Assembly (NCBI RefSeq): GCF_019884785.1
Contig: NZ_CP082326.1
Span: 1,729,355 to 1,793,354, forward strand
Source of the DNA: Crassaminicella profunda
GTDB taxonomy: Bacteria > Bacillota > Clostridia > Peptostreptococcales > Thermotaleaceae
DNA length: 64,000 bases
Direction of reading: 5' to 3'
Shown here one piece after another: positions 1 to 8,818 of the stretch (the stretch's first letter is position 1; the number at the start of each line of letters is the position of its first letter). Position numbers and translations under genes: made by a program. The notes beneath the pieces are model-generated. The model was given only the letters and a program-made list of their open reading frames with translations. It made no database searches and was not told the origin of the DNA.

Positions 1-75
1 AGATATTATTAATAGTTATAAAAATGACTATGAGGAAAAGCAAATTAGTTTTCTTTAAAATGATATTGCAATTTA

Positions 76-372
76 GTGGGAAGGCCTGAAGCTATTGCTA
101 CAGGAAGTTTAGCAGGACATAATAGTGTTCGCTTAATAAAAGGAATGCCTCTTTTAGAACTTCCAGTAAACTTATGTATTGGTGATTTAATTGCATATGA
201 ACATAGAGAGAGTAGAACAGAAGAAGGGGTCAAAACTAGATATACTTTTGCAGGGGCTGATTATTTTAAGAGAATGAAAGAATTAAATTTGTATACGATA
301 GACATAGAGGTATTAAAGAAAAAAATTGAAAGAATGAATTTATTAAATGTATTTGAAGAGAAGTTAATATAG
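76..372 (+). pseudogene. C-terminal remnant of a GidA-like FAD-dependent oxidoreductase
   Basis: The 98-codon reading frame begins with residues resembling the FAD-binding tail of GidA/TrmFO-like flavoproteins (G-R-P-E-A-I-A-T-G-S-L-A-G-H-N). This motif normally lies deep in such a protein, not at its start. The same frame upstream is full of stops (for example TGA at 61-63), so the N-terminal part is missing or frameshifted. A second scrap of coding-like sequence in another frame (372-419, ending D-V-I-E-stop) looks like the displaced C-terminus. I infer a decayed gene; it could instead be a gene whose 5' part lies outside the window behind a frameshift. The family assignment is from memory of the motif and is only moderately sure. 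Confidence 0.45.
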
Positions 373-469
373 TAGATCATGCTATGGAAGAAGGAAAAAA
401 TCCAGATGTTATAGAATAATATTATATGATAGGAAATGTGCAGTATAAAAATCTTTTGATTTTAGAGGA

Positions 470-512
470 CACCCTATTTTTCTTAAATTATAAGGGAAAT
501 AGGGTGATTTAT
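470..512 (+). terminator. Rho-independent terminator
   Basis: A 10-bp perfect stem (CACCCTATTT at 470-479 with AAATAGGGTG at 497-506) is followed by a T-rich tract. It closes the decayed flavoprotein gene ahead of recU. Confidence 0.75.
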
Positions 513-573
513 TTTAATAGAAATAATGATAAAATAGACTTAGGTGTTTTATCATATTTTAAGGAGGCTTGTC

Positions 574-1128
574 ATGACGACTTGGAGAAGTAGAGGACAT
601 CGTGGAGATTCGTCTGAAAATGAAATTGATTTAACAAATGATTTATATAGAAGGAAAAAACTAGCATACATAAAAAAGAATCCAGTTCCTATAAAAGTAA
701 TAGATATTGATAACAAAGGGATGATTACAAAAGGGTATTTTGAGCAGAAAGCTTATGTAGATTATAGTGGAATTGCACAAGGAATTTCCATTGCATTTGA
801 TGTAAAAGAGACGGAATTAAAAAGCTTACCACTAAGCAATATACATGTTCACCAAATAGAGGACCTTAAGGAACATGCAAAGCAAGGTGGTGTTAGTTTT
901 ATATTAGCAAATTTTAAAATGTATAATGAGTATTATTTAATTCCTCTAGAAATCCTTGCGTATTATTATGAGAAAAGTTTACAGGGGGGACGTAAATCTA
1001 TACCCTATGGGGATATGGATAAAAAGTTTCAAATTAAACGTGAATTTAATGGGATTATAAATTATTTACCTACTATTAATACATATCTTAGTTCAAAACA
1101 AGAATTGAAGAGACAATATATTGTGTAA
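574..1128 (+). CDS. recU: Holliday junction resolvase RecU
   Basis: RecU cleaves Holliday junctions during recombinational repair and chromosome segregation in Firmicutes. The 184-residue product carries the N-terminal R-G-H-R-G-D-S-S-E-N-E-I-D block (about residues 7-19). It also has the nuclease core with F-E-Q-K, D-Y-S-G and F-D-V-K-E-T (about residues 57-85), and the downstream N-I-H-V-H-Q-I-E block. The start at 574 follows AAGGAGG by about 7 bases; a longer in-frame extension to 544 has no such site. In the catalytic segment the usual F-E-A-K-E reads F-D-V-K-E, so a metal-binding Glu appears to be Asp; this is alignment by eye. The gene stands alone, with no PBP gene beside it as in Bacillus. 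Confidence 0.9.
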   Translation: MTTWRSRGHRGDSSENEIDLTNDLYRRKKLAYIKKNPVPIKVIDIDNKGMITKGYFEQKAYVDYSGIAQGISIAFDVKETELKSLPLSNIHVHQIEDLKEHAKQGGVSFILANFKMYNEYYLIPLEILAYYYEKSLQGGRKSIPYGDMDKKFQIKREFNGIINYLPTINTYLSSKQELKRQYIV

Positions 1129-1248
1129 AGAGGTGGTTAAAGAGAGGAAAAAAGATATGTGTATTGCTTTTTTATATAAGAAACATTAAAAAACTTATGC
1201 TGTGAAAAATGGGGGATAAACTTTTTATACAGGGGAGTGATATTTTGT

Positions 1249-2952
1249 ATGAAATATGAGCTGGATTTATCGAAAGAAATTAATAAAATCTTTACAGAGT
1301 TAGTAGCTATTAAAAGTGATACGGGAACAACCCTTGAAAAAGATATAGAAAAATACTTATATAATTGGTTTCAAGGAATAGATTATTTTCAGTTAAATCC
1401 AGATAAATGTGGGCAGTATAACTTAGAAGAAGATCACTTAGGAAGGTCTATTATATGGGGATTAGTGAAGGGAAAAGGAAATGATACTGTCATATTAATT
1501 CACCATCATGATGTGGTAGATGTTCTTGATTATGGGGTGTTGTCAGAATATGCTTATAGTCCAGATGAACTAAAGTATGCTATGAGAGAGAGGGCTGTAT
1601 CAAGTGATGTTAAAAAGGATTTAAAAAGTGAAAAATGGATATTTGGAAGAGGAACTTGTGATATGAAGGCAGGTGCTGCTATTCAATTAGCCCTTATGGA
1701 AGCCTATTCAAAGATAGAGGACTTCAATGGGAATGTACTACTTATTTCTGTACCAGATGAAGAGTGCTTATCCTTAGGGATGAGAGAAGGAGCGAAGCTT
1801 TTAGTTAAACTTAAAGAAAAGTTTAATTTGCAGTATTGTATCTTGATTAATTTGGAACCTCATCAAAGAGAAGAAAATAATAAAGGAATTTTATACGAAG
1901 GTTCTGTTGGAAAGATTATGCCAGTAGTTTATGTGAGAGGTAAAAAAACACATGCAGGAGATATTTTTCAAGGATTGAATCCTATAATGTTATTATCTGA
2001 AATAGTGAAGGTAACGGAATTAAATTCAGATTTTTCAGATGTAGAAGGGGATGAAATTACGCCACCACCTTCTTGGCTTTATTTTAGAGATAGAAAAGAA
2101 AGATATGATGTATCTATTCCTGAGTCAGCTGGAGGCTATTTTAGCATATTAACACTTCAAAGAACACCCAAAGAAATATTAGATCAAGTAAAAAAAGTTT
2201 GTGAAAAGTCTTTTGAAGATATGATAGAAAATATGAATACTCACTATAAGAAATATAGTGAGAAGGTTAATCATATGAACGGAAAATTACCATGGAAGGT
2301 TAATGTAAGAACCTTTTCAGAAATTTATGATGAAGCGGTAAAAAATTCAGGAGATCTATTTATTGAAAATTATAATCATACTCTTGAAAAGTTAAAGAAG
2401 GATATAAAAAATAACAAAACAAATATGCCAGAAAGTAATTTTGTACTGATTGAAAAAACCTTAGAATATATAACGGATTTATCACCAATGGTAGTTATAG
2501 CATTTTCTCCACCTTATTATCCTCATATAGCTAATATAAAACTCAACCAATTATCCACTAAAAATGTATTGAATCTTAGCGAAAAAATAAATGATTTTTC
2601 AAGAGCAAATTGGAATGAAATTTATGAAAAAAGAAACTATTTTATGGGGATCTCTGACATGAGTTATATAGGGTTAAATAATAGTGAAGATGTGATTCCT
2701 TATATTGAACCGAATATGCCCTTGTGGGGAAATCTGTATAGTATATCTTTTGAAGATATGAAAAAATTGTCCATACCTGTAATCAATATAGGACCATGGG
2801 GAAAGGATTTACATAAATTTACTGAAAGAGTATATAAGGAAGATTTACTAGAAAGAACTCCTAAGCTGTTGGATTTTACGATTCAGTACATTTTAAAAAG
2901 GAATCAGAAAGGTGAGGTTTATGAAGAAAACCCTAGCCATTGTAAGCTATAG
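1249..2952 (+). CDS. rocB: M20-family metallohydrolase, RocB-like
   Basis: This 567-residue product resembles the arginine-utilisation protein RocB, a large member of the M20 zinc peptidase/deacylase family whose exact substrate is unsettled. The M20 signature is clear: L-I-H-H-H-D (first metal His and the Asp region), G-R-G-T-C-D-M-K-A-G (bridging Asp), V-P-D-E-E (catalytic Glu) and N-L-E-P-H. A dimerisation insert with G-K-K-T-H-A-G-D follows. ATG at 1249 sits about 11 bases after an AGGGGAG site; GTG at 1237 is an alternative. The 3' end overlaps the sigma-54 activator gene by 32 bases, so the two are probably co-transcribed. This suggests the hydrolase belongs to the same amino-acid catabolic regulon as the ior operon. 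Confidence 0.85.
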   Translation: MKYELDLSKEINKIFTELVAIKSDTGTTLEKDIEKYLYNWFQGIDYFQLNPDKCGQYNLEEDHLGRSIIWGLVKGKGNDTVILIHHHDVVDVLDYGVLSEYAYSPDELKYAMRERAVSSDVKKDLKSEKWIFGRGTCDMKAGAAIQLALMEAYSKIEDFNGNVLLISVPDEECLSLGMREGAKLLVKLKEKFNLQYCILINLEPHQREENNKGILYEGSVGKIMPVVYVRGKKTHAGDIFQGLNPIMLLSEIVKVTELNSDFSDVEGDEITPPPSWLYFRDRKERYDVSIPESAGGYFSILTLQRTPKEILDQVKKVCEKSFEDMIENMNTHYKKYSEKVNHMNGKLPWKVNVRTFSEIYDEAVKNSGDLFIENYNHTLEKLKKDIKNNKTNMPESNFVLIEKTLEYITDLSPMVVIAFSPPYYPHIANIKLNQLSTKNVLNLSEKINDFSRANWNEIYEKRNYFMGISDMSYIGLNNSEDVIPYIEPNMPLWGNLYSISFEDMKKLSIPVINIGPWGKDLHKFTERVYKEDLLERTPKLLDFTIQYILKRNQKGEVYEENPSHCKL

Positions 2953-4981
2953 TCAGGCAACTGTTGATATATATTATGAACAAATAAAAAGCTTGTTTTT
3001 AGATAATATTTCTATGGAGAAGTTTTGTGTTGGCACGAAAGCTATTCAAAAAGGTATAAGTGCTGATATGGTATTGATTCCATCTTATGATGCATTTAAA
3101 AAGATTAAAAAATATATTAAAAATAAGAGTGAAATCGTCATTGCCAATAGAACTATCTCTAAATTAGGATTAGAAAAAATTATGAATATTGGCGAAGGGA
3201 CGGAAGTTCTATTATTAGATGAGAGTGCAGAAATGGCAGCAGAGATGATATCAGTTATTTATCAATTAGGAGCAAGACATTTGGAATTGATTCCTATAAA
3301 TCCTGGGGGACAAGAAAAATTAGAAGGAAAAACCATGCTGCTATTAGGAAAAGGAAAAGAGCTACCGGATTTTTCTGGAGAAATTATCAATATTGGAAAT
3401 AGTCTTTTAGATATGAATACGATTATTGACATTGGTGTAAAGCTTAAACTAGATCATCTTTTAAATAAACAGAATATCAAAAAAGCTTATAGAGAAAGTG
3501 TAACAACCAATTTTGGTTTGGCTAAGATATTAGGAAGAATCAATAGATTTGAGAGTGAATTAGATATTTTATTACAAGTCTTAGAGGATGGGATTATTGG
3601 GATTAATAGGGAAGGGATCATTTATTCTTATAATGAAAGTGCACAAAATATCATAGGAAGTAAAAAAGAAGAATTAGTAGGAAAGAATAGTTTTAAAATA
3701 TTAGAGAAAATTCCTTTTCAACAGGTACTTAGAAATAAAAAATCTATAAAAGAAAAACTCATAAAAATAAATGGTTATGATGTGATTTTATCTGTTGATC
3801 CAATTATTCATTCAGAAAGATTATATGGAGCTGTTGCCATCTTTAAAAAATTTAGTGATACAGAAAAGAAGCAGCATGAATTAAGGGCTCGATTGATTGG
3901 AAAAGGACATAGGGCAAAATATACATTTGAAGATATTATTGGAGTAAGTGAAGGGATTCATAAATGTAAAGCTATTGCAAAAAGAATGGCTAAATCTAAT
4001 TCATCTGTTTTAATTAGTGGAGAAAGTGGAACGGGAAAAGAATTGTTTGCCCATGCAATACATAATGGCTCTAAAAGAAAAAAATTTCAATTTGTAGCAG
4101 TAAATTGTGGTGCGTTACCAGAAAGCCTTTTAGAAAGTGAGCTATTTGGATATGAAGAGGGAGCTTTTACAGGAGCTCGAAAGGGTGGAAAATCAGGACT
4201 TTTTGAATTAGCTCATAAGGGAACCTTGTTTCTTGATGAAATTGGAGAAATGCCTTTAGATCTTCAAAAGAGGCTTTTAAGGGTATTACAAGAAAGAGAA
4301 GTAATGCGCCTTGGGGGAGATGGATTGATTCATGTGGATATTCGCATTATAGCAGCTACTAATAGAGATTTAAAGGAAATGGTGAAAAAAGGAATGTTCA
4401 GACAGGATTTATATTTTAGATTGAATGTACTTCCGTTAAAAATCCCCCCTTTACGAAGTAGAAATGAAGATGTTTTCCCTCTTATGGAGGAAATGAAAAA
4501 GGAATTTCATAGTCAATTTTATTTCACAGCAAAAGCAGAAGAGGCTTTATTTAAACATAAATGGAAAGGTAATGGTAGAGAATTAAGAAATTGTATTGAA
4601 TATCTTGCTAATTTAGGAATTAATGAAGTAGATATAAAAGATTTACCCTTTGAGTATGAAGAAACTTTTAAAGGTATTGCTTTTGATGAAGAAGAAAAAA
4701 ATTTAATAGATGAATTTTTAGGGGTAGTTGGGAAAAACATATCTAAATATATATTTGTACTAGAGCAATTAAATAATAGTTATCTTGATAAAAAAAGATT
4801 AGGTCGAAGAAGTATTTACAAACTGGCAAAGCAGAGAGGCATTTTTATTAGTGAACAGGAAATAAGGCGTATATTAATAAATCTTGAAAAATTTTTGATG
4901 GCAGAAATATTTAAGGGAAGAAGTGGAAGCACCATAACAGACTATGGTATGCGGGTGCTTAAATATTTAAAAATGGATTAG
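2921..4981 (+). CDS. Sigma-54-dependent transcriptional activator (PAS, AAA+)
   Basis: The 686-residue protein is an enhancer-binding activator for sigma-54 RNA polymerase. The N-terminal ~190 residues look like a PrpR_N-type ligand sensor, followed by a PAS domain (about 210-310). The AAA+ core has Walker A G-E-S-G-T-G-K-E, the sigma-54 contact loop G-A-F-T-G-A, and Walker B G-T-L-F-L-D-E-I-G. The C-terminus is not a Fis-type HTH. It is a longer segment with R-R-S-I-Y-K-L-A-K and E-Q-E-I-R-R-I-L-I-N, which I read as a winged helix. ATG at 2921 follows AAAGGTGAGG and overlaps the RocB-like gene. A sigma-54 promoter lies 100 bases downstream before iorA, its likely target. Confidence 0.92.
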   Translation: MKKTLAIVSYSQATVDIYYEQIKSLFLDNISMEKFCVGTKAIQKGISADMVLIPSYDAFKKIKKYIKNKSEIVIANRTISKLGLEKIMNIGEGTEVLLLDESAEMAAEMISVIYQLGARHLELIPINPGGQEKLEGKTMLLLGKGKELPDFSGEIINIGNSLLDMNTIIDIGVKLKLDHLLNKQNIKKAYRESVTTNFGLAKILGRINRFESELDILLQVLEDGIIGINREGIIYSYNESAQNIIGSKKEELVGKNSFKILEKIPFQQVLRNKKSIKEKLIKINGYDVILSVDPIIHSERLYGAVAIFKKFSDTEKKQHELRARLIGKGHRAKYTFEDIIGVSEGIHKCKAIAKRMAKSNSSVLISGESGTGKELFAHAIHNGSKRKKFQFVAVNCGALPESLLESELFGYEEGAFTGARKGGKSGLFELAHKGTLFLDEIGEMPLDLQKRLLRVLQEREVMRLGGDGLIHVDIRIIAATNRDLKEMVKKGMFRQDLYFRLNVLPLKIPPLRSRNEDVFPLMEEMKKEFHSQFYFTAKAEEALFKHKWKGNGRELRNCIEYLANLGINEVDIKDLPFEYEETFKGIAFDEEEKNLIDEFLGVVGKNISKYIFVLEQLNNSYLDKKRLGRRSIYKLAKQRGIFISEQEIRRILINLEKFLMAEIFKGRSGSTITDYGMRVLKYLKMD

Positions 4982-5026
4982 AGGGTTAAAAGGTATTGAA
5001 ATATTATACCTTTTAACCCTTTTTGA
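4982..5026 (+). terminator. Rho-independent terminator after the sigma-54 activator gene
   Basis: A 15-bp perfect stem (AGGGTTAAAAGGTAT at 4982-4996 pairing with 5006-5020) with a 9-base loop is followed by five T. It separates the activator transcript from the ior operon. Confidence 0.92.
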
Positions 5027-5080
5027 TTACATTTTTATGAGGATGTTGTGGAAAACACAGACTTTTAAGGGTTATATGGC

Positions 5081-5096
5081 TGGCATAAAAATTGCA
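5081..5096 (+). promoter_or_regulatory. Sigma-54 (-24/-12) promoter of the ior operon
   Basis: TGGCAT-N5-TTGCA matches the sigma-54 consensus (TGGCAC-N5-TTGCW), with GG and GC exactly 12 bases apart. It lies 80 bases upstream of iorA and directly downstream of a sigma-54 activator gene. A short dyad TGTG-N5-CACA at 5047-5059 is a weak candidate for an upstream activator site. Confidence 0.85.
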
Positions 5097-5175
5097 ATAC
5101 TATTAAATTGATTCTAAAAATTCAGATAAAATAGATTATATTATTTCATTTAAAAATAGTAAGGGAGGAAGTAGG

Positions 5176-6954
5176 ATGAAGAAGTTATTAACAGGGAATG
5201 AAGCTGTTGCACGTGGAGTGTATGAAGCGGGGATTACTTTTGCAGCAGCATATCCTGGTACACCAAGTACAGAAATATTAGAAAATATTGCTCCATATAA
5301 AGAAGAAATTATTGCCGAATGGGCACCAAATGAAAAAGTTGCATTAGAATCAGCCATAGGAGCATCCATTGTAGGTGCAAGAGCGTTTGCTGCTATGAAG
5401 CAGGTAGGAGTAAATGTGGCTGCGGACCCTTTATTTTCATTTGCTTATACAGGCTGTAATGGTGGAATTGTTTTGGTATCAGCCGATGAACCAGGGATTC
5501 ATTCATCTCAAAATGAACAGGATAATAGAATGTATGCAAAGTTTGCAAAGATTCCAATGCTTGAGCCAAGTAATAGTCAAGAAGCAAAAGATATGGTAAA
5601 GGATGCAATAAAGATTAGTGAAATGTATGACACGATCGTTCTTTTAAGGATGACTACGAGAATATGTCATAGTAAAAGTTTGGTTGAACTTGGGGAAAGA
5701 GAGGAAGTGGGTAAAAAACCTTATAATAAGAATCCACAAAAATATGCTACTACTCCTGCATATGCTAGAAAAATGCGTGTAAGAGTTGAAGAAAGAATAA
5801 AGAAACTTAAAAGTTTTACAGAGGAAACACCATTAAACTATTTTGAGTGGAATAAAAAGAAAATTGGCATTATCTCATCAGGGGTTGCTTATCAACATGC
5901 AAAAGAAGTATTTGGAAAATCTGCATCCTACTTAAAACTTGGATTTACTTTTCCTCTTCCAATGGAAAAAATTAAAGCGTTTGCAGCAAAAGTACAAACC
6001 CTCTATGTAATTGAAGAAGTAGAGCCATATATGGAAGAACAAATAAAAGCCATGGGAATCAAGTGTATTGGAAAAGAAAAAATTCCAAACATAGGAGAAT
6101 TGAATGCAGATATTATTAGAAAAGGTTTACTTGAGGAGGAAAAACCATTAATTGAGTGTGATACTTCGGATCTTGTAGGCAGACCGCCAACATTATGTGC
6201 AGGATGTCCTCATAGGGGGCTTTTTTATGAATTAAGTAAAAAGAAAAATATTATTGTAACAGGGGATATCGGATGCTATGGATTAGGTGTTGCAGATCCT
6301 TTAAATGCTGTTGATACAGTAATTTGTATGGGTGCTAGTGTAAGTGCAGGTCATGGAGCCCAAAAGGCCCTTAGTAAACATGGTGACCATATGAGAGCAG
6401 TGTCAGTTATTGGAGATTCAACATTTTTTCATACGGGAATGAATAGTCTTTTAGATATTGCATATAACCAAAGTAATACGGTTACAGTAATATTGGATAA
6501 TAGAACTACTGGTATGACAGGTCATCAAGAGAATCCAGGAACGGGGTATACATTGCAAGGGGAAAAAACAAAGGAAATAGATATTCCTACCCTTTGTAGA
6601 GCTATTGGAATCGATCATGTTAAAGTTGTAAATCCTTTAAAATTAGAAGAAGTGAAAACGGCACTAAATGAAGCTTTAAACCTTGATGAGCCTTCGGTAA
6701 TCATAACAAGATGGCCTTGTGTACTCAAAAAACATTCAGATTTAGATATAGATGAATTTGGTGATTACAAGGGATTGTGTGAAGTTGATAAGGATCAATG
6801 TATTGGATGTAAAAAATGTATCAATACAGGATGTCCAGCATTACACTTTGATAAAGAAAGTAAGACGGTAAAGATTGATAAGGTTCAGTGTGTGGGTTGT
6901 GAAGTCTGTGTACAGGTGTGTCCTGTTCATGCAATTAAAAAGGTAGGTGAATAA
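5176..6954 (+). CDS. iorA: Indolepyruvate:ferredoxin oxidoreductase, alpha subunit
   Basis: IorA carries the thiamine-diphosphate site and ferredoxin-type clusters of the complex. The complex oxidatively decarboxylates aryl pyruvates (from Trp, Phe and Tyr transamination) to aryl-acetyl-CoA, reducing ferredoxin in the cytoplasm. The 592-residue length is normal. Visible features are the N-terminal G-N-E-A-V-A-R-G and Y-P-G-T-P-S-T-E pyruvate-oxidoreductase motifs, and the central R-P-P-T-L-C-A-G-C-P-H-R-G cysteine motif. A ThDP-binding G-D-S-T-F-F-H-T-G segment follows. Two C-terminal [4Fe-4S] motifs read C-I-G-C-K-K-C-x4-C-P and C-V-G-C-E-V-C-x3-C-P. The start follows AGGGAGGAAG. First gene of a sigma-54-driven operon. 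Confidence 0.95.
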   Translation: MKKLLTGNEAVARGVYEAGITFAAAYPGTPSTEILENIAPYKEEIIAEWAPNEKVALESAIGASIVGARAFAAMKQVGVNVAADPLFSFAYTGCNGGIVLVSADEPGIHSSQNEQDNRMYAKFAKIPMLEPSNSQEAKDMVKDAIKISEMYDTIVLLRMTTRICHSKSLVELGEREEVGKKPYNKNPQKYATTPAYARKMRVRVEERIKKLKSFTEETPLNYFEWNKKKIGIISSGVAYQHAKEVFGKSASYLKLGFTFPLPMEKIKAFAAKVQTLYVIEEVEPYMEEQIKAMGIKCIGKEKIPNIGELNADIIRKGLLEEEKPLIECDTSDLVGRPPTLCAGCPHRGLFYELSKKKNIIVTGDIGCYGLGVADPLNAVDTVICMGASVSAGHGAQKALSKHGDHMRAVSVIGDSTFFHTGMNSLLDIAYNQSNTVTVILDNRTTGMTGHQENPGTGYTLQGEKTKEIDIPTLCRAIGIDHVKVVNPLKLEEVKTALNEALNLDEPSVIITRWPCVLKKHSDLDIDEFGDYKGLCEVDKDQCIGCKKCINTGCPALHFDKESKTVKIDKVQCVGCEVCVQVCPVHAIKKVGE

Positions 6955-6955
6955 A

Positions 6956-7531
6956 ATGACAGAAGTGAAAAATATATTATTAGTAGGGGTAGGCGGTCAG
7001 GGAACAATTCTCGCTAGTAAAATATTATCAACTGGATTGATGGAAGCAGGTTATGATGTGAAAATGTCTGAAATTCATGGTATGTCTCAAAGAGGTGGTA
7101 GTGTTACTACACAAGTTAGATTTGGAGAAGAAGTATATTCACCTATCATTGGGAAAGGTGAGGCAGACATTTTAGTTTCTTTTGAAGTGATGGAAGCTTT
7201 AAGATGGTTAGATCACTTAAAGCCAAATGGAAAAATGGTCATTAATGATTATAAAATCCCTTCAGTGCCAATACTTACAGGTAAAAAGAATTATCCAAAA
7301 GGAGTTATTGATAGAATCAAAGAAAAGGTAGATACAACAGTATTAAATGCTGCAAAGATTGCTGAGGAGTTGGGAAATGTAAGGACTATGAATATTGTTC
7401 TTCTTGGATCTTTAGTTAAAGCAATGGGACTTGAAGGAATTGATTGGGAAGAAATTATTCAAAAAACCGTAAAAGAAAAGTTTGTTCATATGAATATAAA
7501 AGCATTAAAAGCTGGAATGGAAAGATTGTAA
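6956..7531 (+). CDS. iorB: Indolepyruvate:ferredoxin oxidoreductase, beta subunit
   Basis: IorB is the gamma-type domain partner of IorA and completes the aryl-pyruvate oxidoreductase. The 191-residue product has the family N-terminus L-L-V-G-V-G-G-Q-G-T-I-L-A-S-K. It also has the H-G-M-S-Q-R-G-G-S-V block that contacts the ThDP subunit. The gene starts one base after the iorA stop codon, with GTG at 6947 as an overlapping alternative, so translation is probably coupled. It is followed by the acyl kinase gene after 26 bases. Confidence 0.94.
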   Translation: MTEVKNILLVGVGGQGTILASKILSTGLMEAGYDVKMSEIHGMSQRGGSVTTQVRFGEEVYSPIIGKGEADILVSFEVMEALRWLDHLKPNGKMVINDYKIPSVPILTGKKNYPKGVIDRIKEKVDTTVLNAAKIAEELGNVRTMNIVLLGSLVKAMGLEGIDWEEIIQKTVKEKFVHMNIKALKAGMERL

Positions 7532-7557
7532 AACAGAAGATTTAAAGGAGGTAAAAA

Positions 7558-8634
7558 ATGGATCAAAATCGTAAAATTTTAGCAATTAATCCAGGCTCAA
7601 CATCCACGAAAATTGCCATATATGAAAATACCAAAGAAATTTATAAAAAATCAATAGAACATCCAAGCGAAGAAATTGAAAAATATAGGCATATTGCAGA
7701 TCAATATGAAATGAGAAAAGAAGCATTAATGAATTTTTTAAAAGAAATAAATTTTGATGTGAAAGAGCTATCTGCTGTAGTGGGGAGAGGAGGATTATTG
7801 CCTCCTGTACAGTCAGGAGCCTATAGGGTGAATGAATCCATGGTGGAAAGATTAGCTAAAAGACCAGTGATTGAGCATGCTGCTAATTTAGGGGCAATCA
7901 TTGCATATGAGATTGCAAAACCTTTAGAAATACCATCCTTTATATATGATTCTGTTGCAGTAAATGAATTAGAAGATATTGCAAAAATTTCTGGAATGGC
8001 TGATATAGAAAGAGATAGTTTTTCTCATGCATTAAATATGAGAGCTGTAGGGATTAAGGTTGCTAAGGAATTAGGAAAATCATATACAGATATGAATCTA
8101 ATTATTGCGCATCTAGGTGGAGGTATGTCTGTAAGTATTCATAAAAAAGGAAAAATGGTAGATATTGTTTCAGATGATGAGGGACCTTTTTCACCTGAAA
8201 GAGCTGGAAGAGTCCCTTGTAAGAGATTGATTCAATTATGTTATTCAGGGAAATTTGATAAAAATACCATGAAAAAGAAATTAAGAGGAAAAGGTGGGCT
8301 CATTTCCTATTTAGGAACCAATAGTGCAATAGAAGTAGAAGAAAAAATAAAAAATGGGGATGAGTATGCAAAATTAATCTATGAAGCAATGGCATACCAA
8401 ATAGCAAAAGGAATAGGTGAGCTTGCAACGGTAGTAGAGGGTCAGGTAGATACAATCATTATTACTGGAGGAATTGCTTATTCTAAGATGATTACAGAAT
8501 GGATTAAGAAAAGGGTACAATTTATTGCACCCGTTGAGATTGTACCAGGAGAGAATGAATTAAAAGCCCTTGCATTAGGAGCTCTTAGAGTACTAAATGG
8601 AGAAGAAATAGCTCATGAATATGATTTAGATTAG
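7558..8634 (+). CDS. buk: Butyrate kinase-type acyl kinase
   Basis: Acetokinase-family enzymes interconvert acyl phosphate + ADP and acid + ATP. The 358-residue protein has N-P-G-S-T-S-T-K near the N-terminus and H-L-G-G-G-M-S-V in the middle. It also has S-P-E-R-A-G-R-V-P and the adenosine-site I-I-T-G-G-I-A-Y, all typical of Buk. RBS is AAAGGAGG. Its place as third gene of the ior operon suggests it acts on branched or aromatic acyl phosphates made from the IOR product rather than, or as well as, butyrate; that is inference. No phosphotransacylase gene (ptb), needed to form the acyl phosphate from the CoA ester, is present in the window. Confidence 0.92.
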   Translation: MDQNRKILAINPGSTSTKIAIYENTKEIYKKSIEHPSEEIEKYRHIADQYEMRKEALMNFLKEINFDVKELSAVVGRGGLLPPVQSGAYRVNESMVERLAKRPVIEHAANLGAIIAYEIAKPLEIPSFIYDSVAVNELEDIAKISGMADIERDSFSHALNMRAVGIKVAKELGKSYTDMNLIIAHLGGGMSVSIHKKGKMVDIVSDDEGPFSPERAGRVPCKRLIQLCYSGKFDKNTMKKKLRGKGGLISYLGTNSAIEVEEKIKNGDEYAKLIYEAMAYQIAKGIGELATVVEGQVDTIIITGGIAYSKMITEWIKKRVQFIAPVEIVPGENELKALALGALRVLNGEEIAHEYDLD

Positions 8635-8668
8635 TAAAAGATAAACATATAAAATAGACTAAAAAATA

Positions 8669-8722
8669 AAAGAATCTATTAAGGTGAAAAGAAATAACGT
8701 TAGCCTTGATAGATTCTTTTTG
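8669..8722 (+). terminator. Rho-independent terminator of the ior-buk operon
   Basis: A 16-bp stem (8669-8684 with 8704-8719, one G-T wobble) around a 19-base loop ends in a short T run. It closes iorA-iorB-buk. Confidence 0.85.
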
Positions 8723-8818
8723 AAATATTTGAGAAGTTGTATAGAAATATAGTCTTAGTAGTCTAATAGTTTGATTTGTGTTATGATTAGATAGACTAAT
8801 TTTGAGAGGATTGTTAAC

